Shown in pieces: positions 1-5,353 of a stretch of DNA of 5,353 nt. The notes beneath the pieces are model-generated. The model saw only the letters and a program-made list of their open reading frames with translations, searched no databases and was not told the origin of the DNA. Source of the stretch: an uncultured Clostridia bacterium (GTDB taxonomy: Bacteria; Bacillota; Clostridia; Oscillospirales; CAG-272); assembly GCA_947306035.1 (NCBI GenBank), contig CAMZFG010000090.1, positions 1 through 5,353 on the forward strand, written 5' to 3'. Every line of letters begins with the position of its first letter. The stretch's first letter is position 1. The translations under genes were made by a program, and so were the position numbers.

Positions 1-261
1 CGCTTTACCGATCTGCCCGGCGTGTTCTGCAACGCGGGGCTCGACGCCGCCGCCATTCGCCGCACCTGCGTCATCGACGACGCGGCCAAAGCCGTACTGC
101 GGGGCGCCTACGACAAACTGGGGCTTTCCGCCCGCGGTTACGACCGCGTTATGCGCGTGGCCCGCACCATCGCAGACCTTGCCGAAAGCGAGATCATTCG
201 CGCGCCCCACGTGGCCGAGGCCATTCAACTCCGCACGCTGGATAAGAAATACTGGAACTGA
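1..261 (+). CDS. comM: YifB/ComM family Mg-chelatase-like AAA+ ATPase, C-terminal end only (5' cut by window)
   Basis: The open frame enters from the left edge and stops with TGA at 259-261, leaving 86 visible residues. They match the C-terminal domain of the YifB/ComM family (Mg_chelatase_C type). Visible hallmarks are an Arg-Arg-Thr-Cys segment near residues 20-23, LSARGYDR at 42-49, VARTIADL at 53-60, and the family-typical ending with a His-x-x-Glu-Ala helix, LDKKYW and stop. Arg45 in the SAR motif is in the position of a sensor-2-type arginine. ComM is known in naturally competent bacteria as a hexameric helicase that promotes branch migration during integration of transforming DNA; many clostridia carry the gene without known competence. 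The Walker motifs lie outside the window, so ATPase function is taken from the family. A GTG at position 22 lies within the domain and is not the true start. The stop is 18 bases before purB, which suggests co-transcription. Confidence 0.9.
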   Translation, partial: RFTDLPGVFCNAGLDAAAIRRTCVIDDAAKAVLRGAYDKLGLSARGYDRVMRVARTIADLAESEIIRAPHVAEAIQLRTLDKKYWN

Positions 262-279
262 ACAAGAAAGGAAAAAACC

Positions 280-1707
280 ATGGCAAACGACCGTTATATC
301 TCTCCTTTTTCGACCCGTTACGCCTCTGACGAGATGCAATACCTGTTTTCCGCCGACAAAAAATACAAGACCTGGCGCAAACTCTGGATCGCGCTGGCCG
401 AGGCGGAGCAGCGGGTCGGCCTGCCCGTGACCGACGCGCAGATCGAGGAGATGAAAGCCCACGCGGACAGCATCGACTACGAAAAGGCCGACGCCTATGA
501 AAAGGAACTGCGGCACGACGTGATGGCGCACATCCACGCCTACGGCGACGACTGCCCCACGGCGCGGCCCATCATCCACCTCGGCGCCACTTCCTGCTAC
601 GTGGGCGACAATACCGATATGATCGTCATGCGCGAGGCGCTCGACCTTGTGGCGGCCAAACTGTGCCGCGTCATGCACCAGCTGCGCGACTTTGCCCTGA
701 CCTATAAAGATATGCCCGCGCTCGGCTACACCCATCTGCAGCCCGCCCAGCCGGTCACGGTGGGCAAGCGGGCGGCGCTGTGGCTCTACGATCTGTCGCT
801 GGACCTCGCCGACCTCGACTACGTGCGCTCGACGCTCTGCCTGCTCGGCTCCAAAGGCACCACGGGCACGCAGGCCAGTTTTATGGAACTGCTCGGCGGC
901 GACGGACAAAAGATCGACGAGATGGAACGCTATATCGCCGAGCAATTCGGCTTTGACCGGGTGGTGCCCGTCAGCGGGCAGACCTATACCCGCAAGTACG
1001 ACAGCCGCGTGCTCTCGGTGCTCTCCGGCATCGCGCAGAGCGCCTATAAATTCTCCAACGACATGCGCATTTTGCAGTCGTTCAAGGAGATGGAAGAACC
1101 CTTCGAGGCGCATCAGGTCGGCTCTTCCGCCATGCCCTACAAACGCAACCCCATGCGGTGCGAACGCATGGGCGCCCTGTGCCGCGCCGTCATTTCCGAC
1201 GTGACCAACACCGCCGTCACCGCCTCGACGCAATGGTTCGAGCGCACGCTCGACGACAGCGCCAACCGCCGCATCGCCGTCTCCGAGGCGTTCCTCGCGA
1301 CGGACGCCATTCTCAACCTGTATATCAACGTCACCGCGGGTCTGGTCGTCTACCCCAAAGTCGTGGCCGCCCGCCTTGCCTCGGAACTGCCCTTTATGGC
1401 CAGCGAGAACATTCTGATGGAAGCCGTCAAACGGGGCGGCGACCGGCAGACTTTGCACGAGGCCATTCGCGTGCACGCCATGGCCGCCGGCCGCCGGGTC
1501 AAAGAGGAAGGGCTCGACAACGATCTGCTCGATCGCGTCGCCGCCGACCCGCGCTTCGGCCTCTCCCGCGCGGATATCGAAAAACTGATCGACCCCGCCG
1601 CCTTCGTCGGCCGCTGCCCCGAACAGGTGGAACACTTTATCAAAGAGCAGATCGACCCGCTTCTGTCCGACCGCCGCGAAGCGGACGGCATGGCGCTGCG
1701 GGTCTGA
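280..1707 (+). CDS. purB: Adenylosuccinate lyase (animal-type PurB)
   Basis: A complete 475-residue member of the fumarase/aspartase superfamily. It cleaves fumarate from SAICAR (yielding AICAR) and from adenylosuccinate (yielding AMP) in cytosolic purine synthesis; the active enzyme is a homotetramer in this family. The visible motifs in order are: RHDVMAH with His79; the substrate-binding HLGATS with Thr104-Ser105; TH-Q-PAQ with catalytic His152; KGTTGTQAS at 192-200; the superfamily signature GSSAMPYKRNP at 281-291 with catalytic Ser282 and Lys288; and QWFERTLDDSANRR at 318-331. From memory of human ADSL (His86, Thr111/Ser112, His159, Ser289, Lys295) each position is offset by exactly 7, so no indel lies between the catalytic sites and this is the animal-like subtype rather than the shorter B. 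subtilis type. The ATG at 280 follows AAAGGA (267-272) at 7 bases and gives the expected N-terminus. The gene lies 18 bases after comM and 17 before the acyl-CoA synthetase. No other purine gene is in the window. Confidence 0.97.
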   Translation: MANDRYISPFSTRYASDEMQYLFSADKKYKTWRKLWIALAEAEQRVGLPVTDAQIEEMKAHADSIDYEKADAYEKELRHDVMAHIHAYGDDCPTARPIIHLGATSCYVGDNTDMIVMREALDLVAAKLCRVMHQLRDFALTYKDMPALGYTHLQPAQPVTVGKRAALWLYDLSLDLADLDYVRSTLCLLGSKGTTGTQASFMELLGGDGQKIDEMERYIAEQFGFDRVVPVSGQTYTRKYDSRVLSVLSGIAQSAYKFSNDMRILQSFKEMEEPFEAHQVGSSAMPYKRNPMRCERMGALCRAVISDVTNTAVTASTQWFERTLDDSANRRIAVSEAFLATDAILNLYINVTAGLVVYPKVVAARLASELPFMASENILMEAVKRGGDRQTLHEAIRVHAMAAGRRVKEEGLDNDLLDRVAADPRFGLSRADIEKLIDPAAFVGRCPEQVEHFIKEQIDPLLSDRREADGMALRV

Positions 1708-1711
1708 CCCG

Positions 1712-1718
1712 AAAGGAG
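1712..1718 (+). promoter_or_regulatory. Ribosome binding site fixing the acyl-CoA synthetase start
   Basis: AAAGGAG lies 6 bases before the ATG at 1725, in the short gap after the purB stop. It decides the start. The same frame stays open far upstream to about 1158, but that stretch overlaps purB out of frame and encodes a low-complexity Arg/Pro-rich peptide with no family similarity. The recognisable protein begins at the ATG served by this site. Confidence 0.85.
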
Positions 1719-1724
1719 CGCAGT

Positions 1725-3422
1725 ATGTCCATTTACAAAACCGCCGCGCGCCGTCCCCTGCCAGATCTCAAAGAACTGGTGTGGGGCAGCGCGGGCCTGT
1801 TCGGCACCGAGACCGCCTTTCGCGAACTGCGGGGCAGCGTGTTTTACGACGTTTCGTTTCTTCGTTTCCGCGACGAAACGGAAGCCCTCGGCACGGCTCT
1901 CTGCCGCCGTCTGAAACCCGGCGCGCGCGTCGTGCTGCTGGGGCAAAACGGCTACCATTGGGTGCTTTCCTTTATGGCTTTGGTGTGCGGCGCGGGCATT
2001 CCCGTGCCGGCAGACGCCGCCATATCCGTCTCCGATCTGCAAAAACTGTGCCGCGAGGCCAAGATCGACGCCGTGCTGTACGACGTGACCGCCTCCGCCA
2101 AAGTCGCCGCTCTCGCCGGCGTGACGCCCATTCCCTTCAGCGCCCTGCCGAAACTGATCCGCGACGGGCGCGCCCTGCTGCGCGAGGGGGACACGACCTA
2201 CCGCGACAAAGTCATCGACCGCGCCGCGCCCGCGGCCGTCTTTTACACTTCCGGCACCACGGGCAAACGCAAGGGCGTGGTGCTGTCGCACGCCGCCATG
2301 GCCGCCGCCGTCACCGCCGTGGGCGCCATGCAGCCCATCGGGCCCGACGACACGTTCCTTTCCGTTCTGCCGCTGTCGCATATCTACGAGTGCGTGGTCG
2401 GTTTTTTAGCGCCGCTCTGTTACGGCGCGCGCGTGGCGTTCTCGACCGGCCTTGACCGCCTGGCGCGGGATATGCGCCTTTTGCACCCCACCGTCATGGT
2501 GGTCATACCGTATCTGGCAGAGGAACTGTACCGCTACTTCTGGCGGCAGGTCGCCCGCCGCGGCATTGAACCCTCGGTGCGGCGCGCAATCGCCGTTTCC
2601 GACCCCGTCAGGCCGCTTTCCGCGCGGCAATCCTTAAAACTCAAACTGCTCTCCCTCGCCCGCACCTCGCTCGGCGGGTCACTGGAACGGCTGCTCGTGC
2701 TGGGCGCCTACCTCGATCCCGTGGTGCAGAAGGGCCTGCGGCAGATCGGCGTGTTTACCGTGCAGGGCTACGGCGTGACCGAATGCGCGGGGCTTGCGGC
2801 GCTCGGCGGCGTCAACGCCTACTGCGACGGCGCGGCGGGCCACGTGCTGCCCCACGGCGTGCTCGACGTGTACGACCCCGATCCGGAGGGCAACGGCGAA
2901 CTGCGCTACAAGGGCGACAACCTCATGCTCGGGTACGATCAGAACGACCCGCGCACCGCCGCCGTTCTGCGCGACGGCTGGTACTACACCGGCGACGTCG
3001 GGCGCGTCGACGAAAACGGTTTTGTGCACATCATCGGCCGCCTGCAGAACCGCATTGAAAAAGCGGACGGCAAGTGGGTCTGCCCCGAAGAACTGGAAAC
3101 GCTGCTCTGCCAGAGCCCCTTTATCAAAGAGGCGGTGACGGTCGGCGTGCTCAACGAGAACGGCACCGACAGCGAGATCGCCGCCATGCTCTACCCTGAC
3201 AAAGAGGAAGCCGCCGCCGTGCTCGGCCACGCGCCGGACGGCACGGAACTGGAAACGTTGATCGGCGAATGGGTCGGCAAACTCAACGAGGGATTGCCCG
3301 CTCACAAACAGATCACGCTCTACGCCCTGCGGGAGGAACCCTTCCCCCGCAGCACCGCCGGCCGCATTCGCCGCGCCGGCTACGCCGAGGAGATCGCCCG
3401 CGCCGTAGCCAACGAAAACTGA
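1725..3422 (+). CDS. AMP-forming long-chain-type acyl-CoA synthetase (fatty acid/carboxylate-CoA ligase)
   Basis: A 565-residue ANL-superfamily adenylating enzyme. The family turns a carboxylic acid, ATP and CoA into acyl-CoA, AMP and PPi through an acyl-adenylate. No signal peptide is seen, so it is probably cytosolic or membrane-associated. Visible motifs are: the P-loop YTSGTTGKRKGV at 174-185; LPLSHIYE, typical of the long-chain clade; YGVTE at 349-353; NLMLGY; GWYYTGD at 418-424 with ATP-ribose-binding Asp424; and a GRLQNR...GKWVCPEE segment (438-456) like the GRKKN...GKNVFPEE block of clostridial long-chain synthetases. Two positions are unusual. The near-C-terminal block reads RSTAGRIRR, so Arg547 takes the place of the A10 catalytic Lys (usual form GKIxR or RKIKR). 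The hinge after GR is Gln441 rather than Asp or Lys. The chain length is normal for the family and nothing looks truncated. It follows purB by 17 bases and precedes an FMN reductase and an SDR, suggesting a role in CoA-thioester metabolism. The substrate cannot be predicted; an unusual acid or acyl-ACP chemistry is possible. Confidence 0.9.
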   Translation: MSIYKTAARRPLPDLKELVWGSAGLFGTETAFRELRGSVFYDVSFLRFRDETEALGTALCRRLKPGARVVLLGQNGYHWVLSFMALVCGAGIPVPADAAISVSDLQKLCREAKIDAVLYDVTASAKVAALAGVTPIPFSALPKLIRDGRALLREGDTTYRDKVIDRAAPAAVFYTSGTTGKRKGVVLSHAAMAAAVTAVGAMQPIGPDDTFLSVLPLSHIYECVVGFLAPLCYGARVAFSTGLDRLARDMRLLHPTVMVVIPYLAEELYRYFWRQVARRGIEPSVRRAIAVSDPVRPLSARQSLKLKLLSLARTSLGGSLERLLVLGAYLDPVVQKGLRQIGVFTVQGYGVTECAGLAALGGVNAYCDGAAGHVLPHGVLDVYDPDPEGNGELRYKGDNLMLGYDQNDPRTAAVLRDGWYYTGDVGRVDENGFVHIIGRLQNRIEKADGKWVCPEELETLLCQSPFIKEAVTVGVLNENGTDSEIAAMLYPDKEEAAAVLGHAPDGTELETLIGEWVGKLNEGLPAHKQITLYALREEPFPRSTAGRIRRAGYAEEIARAVANEN

Positions 3423-3444
3423 CCCCGTTCCCGCACATTTTCAA

Positions 3445-3457
3445 GACCCGCAGGGTC
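3445..3457 (+). other. Short perfect hairpin in the 49-base gap before the flavin reductase
   Basis: GACCC at 3445-3449 pairs perfectly with GGGTC at 3453-3457 around a 3-base GCA loop. It lies in the only sizeable gap between genes and ends 3 bases before the AAGGAG ribosome binding site of the next gene (3461-3466, 5 bases before the ATG at 3472). There is no U-tract after it, so it does not look like an intrinsic terminator. It could tune translation or mRNA stability, or be chance: a 5-bp stem in GC-rich DNA is weak evidence. The rest of the gap (3423-3471) shows no clear promoter. Confidence 0.3.
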
Positions 3458-3471
3458 AACAAGGAGCCGCT

Positions 3472-4683
3472 ATGCTGCAAAAACCTCTGCTTTTCGGAAA
3501 CGTCACCATCGCCAACCGCGTGGTGTTTCAGCCCATGGAGGGCTGCGACTGCCGCGAGGACGGCGCGCCGGGTGAACTGACCGCGGCAAAATATATGCGC
3601 GCGGCCGCTTCGGGCGCGGGCACGATCTGGTTCGAGGCCAATGCCGTCTGCCCCGAGGGGCGCACCAACCCGCGGCAGATGATGCTGACCGAGGAGAACG
3701 CCGGCGCGTTTGCCGCGCTGCTGGCGGATATGCGCAGGACCGCACGGGAGACCTGCGGCATAAGACCCTTTTTCGTACTGCAGCTGACGCATTCGGGCCG
3801 GCAGAGCATGCGCCCGATGATCGCTTACCGCAACCCCGTTTACGAGGCGACGCGCCCCGTGACCGGCGATAACGTCGTCACCGACGAATACCTCGCGACC
3901 CTGCCGGAACGGTACGCAAAGTCGGCCGTGCTCGCCGCGCGCGTCGGTTTTGACGCCGTGGACGTCAAATGCTGTCACGGCTATCTTTTTGCCGAACTGC
4001 TGTCCGCGTTCGACCGACCGGGGGCTTACGGCGGTCCTTTTGAAAACCGCGCGCGGCTGTATCTCGACAGCATCCGCGCCGTGCAGAACGCCGTGCCGGA
4101 CACGCCCGTCGTCACCCGTCTCGGGCTTTGCGACATGATCCCCCGCCCCTGGGGTTTCGGCACCGACGAACGGGGCGAACCCGACCTGACCGAGCCCGTG
4201 CGCCTGATCGAACGGTTGACGGCGGCAGGCGTCGGCATGCTCAACGTCACGCTCGGCAACCCCTACTACAATCCGCATATCAACCGTCCGTTCCGCGCGG
4301 GCGCCTATCAGCCGCCCGAACCGCCGGAGGCGGGGCTGGCCCGCTTCGTGCAAGTGGAAACGCGCGTAAAAGAACGGTTTCCCGCGCTCGTCGTGGTGGG
4401 CTCCGGCCTTTCCTACTACCGCGCGGACCTGATGGAGCAGGCCGAGAAACAACTGCAAAGCGGCGTGTGCGACCTGGTCGGCTTCGGGCGCGAGACGCTG
4501 GCCTACCCCGAGTTTTACCGTGATCATCTTGCCGACGCGTTCGACGCGAAAAAGGCCTGCGTCGCCTGCTCCAAATGCACGGCGCTGATGCGCCGCGGGT
4601 GCGTGTCGGGCTGCGCCGTGTTCAACGAGTATTACAAAAAACTGTACGAGGAGAACGTAACATGCAAAAAACAGCCGTTGTGA
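3472..4683 (+). CDS. Old-yellow-enzyme-like FMN oxidoreductase with C-terminal Fe-S cysteine cluster
   Basis: A 403-residue TIM-barrel flavoprotein of the NADH:flavin oxidoreductase/OYE family, whose members reduce activated C=C bonds (enones, enoates, dienoyl-CoAs) with FMN. It starts with the family opening (LLFGNVTIANRVVFQPMEG). FMN-site features are QLTHSGR at 104-110, the active-site strand DVKCCHGYL at 164-172, GAYGGPFENR at 184-193, Arg216 in TRLG, VVVGSG at 307-312 and the phosphate loop GFGRETLAYP at 337-346. Near the C-terminus Cys363, Cys366, Cys369 and Cys381 make CX2CX2CX11C, close to the 4Fe-4S motifs of 2,4-dienoyl-CoA reductase and trimethylamine dehydrogenase; Cys377 is an extra Cys. 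Those enzymes run to about 650-730 residues with an FAD/NAD(P)-type domain after the cluster, but this protein stops about 20 residues after it. Its electron donor is therefore unknown. The ATG at 3472 follows AAGGAG and gives the expected N-terminus. The start of the next gene lies inside its 3' end. The family assignment is firm; the substrate is not known. Confidence 0.9.
   Translation: MLQKPLLFGNVTIANRVVFQPMEGCDCREDGAPGELTAAKYMRAAASGAGTIWFEANAVCPEGRTNPRQMMLTEENAGAFAALLADMRRTARETCGIRPFFVLQLTHSGRQSMRPMIAYRNPVYEATRPVTGDNVVTDEYLATLPERYAKSAVLAARVGFDAVDVKCCHGYLFAELLSAFDRPGAYGGPFENRARLYLDSIRAVQNAVPDTPVVTRLGLCDMIPRPWGFGTDERGEPDLTEPVRLIERLTAAGVGMLNVTLGNPYYNPHINRPFRAGAYQPPEPPEAGLARFVQVETRVKERFPALVVVGSGLSYYRADLMEQAEKQLQSGVCDLVGFGRETLAYPEFYRDHLADAFDAKKACVACSKCTALMRRGCVSGCAVFNEYYKKLYEENVTCKKQPL
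4648..4653 (+). promoter_or_regulatory. Ribosome binding site for the SDR, inside the upstream gene
   Basis: GAGGAG lies 8 bases before the ATG at 4662, within the last codons of the flavin reductase gene. It supports the 22-base overlapping start. No alternative start after the upstream stop at 4683 would keep the beta-1 strand and the glycine-rich nucleotide-binding motif. The arrangement suggests translational coupling of the two proteins. Confidence 0.8.
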
Positions 4684-5353
4684 CCGGCGCCTGTCAGGGC
4701 ATCGGCAAAGGGATCGCGGACGCGCTGAAAGCGGCCGGCTATACCGTCGTCTACTCCGACGTGCACGATGACATGGAAGGCGAGATCTACTGCAAGTGCG
4801 ATATTTCCAAAGCCGAGGACCGCGCGGCGCTGGCCGACTTCGTCGAAAAACGGTTCGGCCGCATCGACCTTTTGGTCAACAACGCGGGCGTGGCCTGCCG
4901 CGTGCGCCTGGATATTCTGGAGACGACCGAAGAGAGTTTTGACCGCGTGGTGGGCATCAACACCAAGGGCACGTTCTTTATGTGCCAGACCTTTGCCAAC
5001 CGCATGATCGCCGAACAGCAAAAAGGGCTGCCCGATTACGCGCCCCGCATCATCAACATCGCTTCCAATTCCAGTTACACGTCCAGCACCAGCCGCGGCG
5101 AATACTGCATTTCCAAGGCGGGCGTCTCCATGGTCACGCTGCTGTTCGCCGATAAACTGGCCGAGTACGGCATTCCCGTTTTCGAGGTGCGGCCCGGCAT
5201 CATCAAAACGCCCATGACCGAGGTCGTGACGCAGAAATACGACAAACTGATCGCCGAGGGCGTCACGCCCATCAAGCGCTGGGGCACGCCCGAAGACGTG
5301 GCCAAATGCGTGCTGGCGGCGGCCGGCGGCCTGCTCGATTTCGGCACCGGCAC
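4662..5353 (+). CDS. Short-chain dehydrogenase/reductase, 3-ketoacyl-ACP-reductase-like (3' cut by window)
   Basis: A classical SDR with a Rossmann fold; 230 residues are visible and the frame is open at the right edge. From family length (about 245-260) only some 15-30 residues are missing. Features are: the cofactor motif TGxxxGIG at 8-15; Asp33 at the end of beta-2, which usually signals NAD(H) rather than NADP(H); Asp47 before the adenine pocket; NNAG at 73-76; and a complete catalytic tetrad Asn100, Ser135, Tyr148, Lys152 (the last two in EYCISK). RPGIIKTPM follows, the usual PG-motif region. From memory the NRGEYCISKAG / VRPGLIKT style and the ending resemble the subgroup labelled 3-ketoacyl-ACP reductase PRK12745, whose real substrates are mostly untested and need not be acyl-ACPs. 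The beta-2 to beta-3 segment is compact, with only 13 residues between Asp33 and Asp47. The gene overlaps the flavin reductase by 22 bases in another frame, so the two enzymes may act on the same molecule. It could equally be a sugar, polyol or hydroxysteroid dehydrogenase. Confidence 0.92.
   Translation, partial: MQKTAVVTGACQGIGKGIADALKAAGYTVVYSDVHDDMEGEIYCKCDISKAEDRAALADFVEKRFGRIDLLVNNAGVACRVRLDILETTEESFDRVVGINTKGTFFMCQTFANRMIAEQQKGLPDYAPRIINIASNSSYTSSTSRGEYCISKAGVSMVTLLFADKLAEYGIPVFEVRPGIIKTPMTEVVTQKYDKLIAEGVTPIKRWGTPEDVAKCVLAAAGGLLDFGTG

Noticed and set aside
1158..1724. Upstream in-frame extension of the acyl-CoA synthetase (would give 754 residues)
   Set aside because: It overlaps purB out of frame, encodes an Arg/Pro-rich peptide without family similarity, and a good ribosome binding site with ATG at 1725 gives the normal family N-terminus.
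1350..2381. 343-residue open frame on the minus strand across the purB/synthetase junction
   Set aside because: It is antisense to two well-identified genes, has low-complexity Gly/His/Arg content and no recognisable motif.
1781..2455. 224-residue plus-strand open frame inside the synthetase gene
   Set aside because: It is an out-of-frame, Arg-rich shadow of the synthetase, whose own frame carries the P-loop and other adenylation motifs in this region.
2679..3305. 208-residue minus-strand open frame inside the synthetase gene
   Set aside because: It is an antisense shadow, repetitive in Val, Ala, Phe and His, without motifs.
3445..3457. Intrinsic terminator after the synthetase
   Set aside because: The stem is only 5 bp and is followed by AACAAGGAG rather than a run of T, so it does not meet the usual pattern.
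3313..4527. 404-residue open frame on the minus strand
   Set aside because: It is a mirror of the flavin reductase gene. GC-rich codons on one strand leave long open frames opposite them. Its composition (rich in Ala, Gly, His, Arg and Val) shows no domain, while the + strand has clear motifs.
1725..5353. A true bile-acid (bai) operon
   Set aside because: The enzyme types are similar in logic only. The flavin enzyme lacks the FAD half of BaiCD/BaiH, no 7-dehydratase (BaiE-like) or CoA-transferase gene is visible, and the ligase looks like a long-chain acyl-CoA synthetase.

Overview
The window is about 5.35 kb of GC-rich DNA (roughly 60-65% GC by eye). It carries five genes, all on the + strand and closely packed. 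Two are cut by the window edges. No RNA genes, mobile elements, CRISPR arrays, long repeats or convincing intrinsic terminators were seen. Strong AGGAG-type ribosome binding sites, a YifB/ComM tail next to purB, a clostridial-style long-chain acyl-CoA synthetase and a family of Fe-S old-yellow-enzyme-like reductases together suggest a GC-rich anaerobic member of the Clostridia, such as a gut Oscillospirales-type organism. This placement is inference from gene style, not from a marker gene.

Layout: (1) 1-261, the C-terminal end of a YifB/ComM Mg-chelatase-like AAA+ ATPase. (2) 280-1707, purB, adenylosuccinate lyase of the type found in animals; its catalytic residues sit at a constant 7-residue offset from my recollection of human ADSL numbering. 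(3) 1725-3422, an AMP-forming acyl-CoA synthetase with an Arg where the C-terminal catalytic Lys normally sits. (4) 3472-4683, a single-domain old-yellow-enzyme-like FMN reductase with a C-terminal Cys cluster of 4Fe-4S type but no FAD/NAD(P)H half. (5) 4662 to the window end, a short-chain dehydrogenase/reductase (SDR) with a complete N-S-Y-K catalytic tetrad, overlapping gene 4 by 22 bases.

Gaps between genes are 18, 17 and 49 bases, followed by the 22-base overlap, so the whole stretch could be one transcript. ComM and PurB look like housekeeping genes. The last three form a possible functional module: a carboxylic acid is activated to its CoA thioester, an unsaturated bond is reduced by the flavoprotein, and a keto/hydroxy group is interconverted by the SDR. 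This ligase + flavin reductase + SDR logic recalls the bile-acid (bai) pathway and other anaerobic reductive pathways. The substrate cannot be read from the sequence, and the three enzymes are not close to Bai proteins on anything visible here. No stretch of more than 300 bases lacks a gene.
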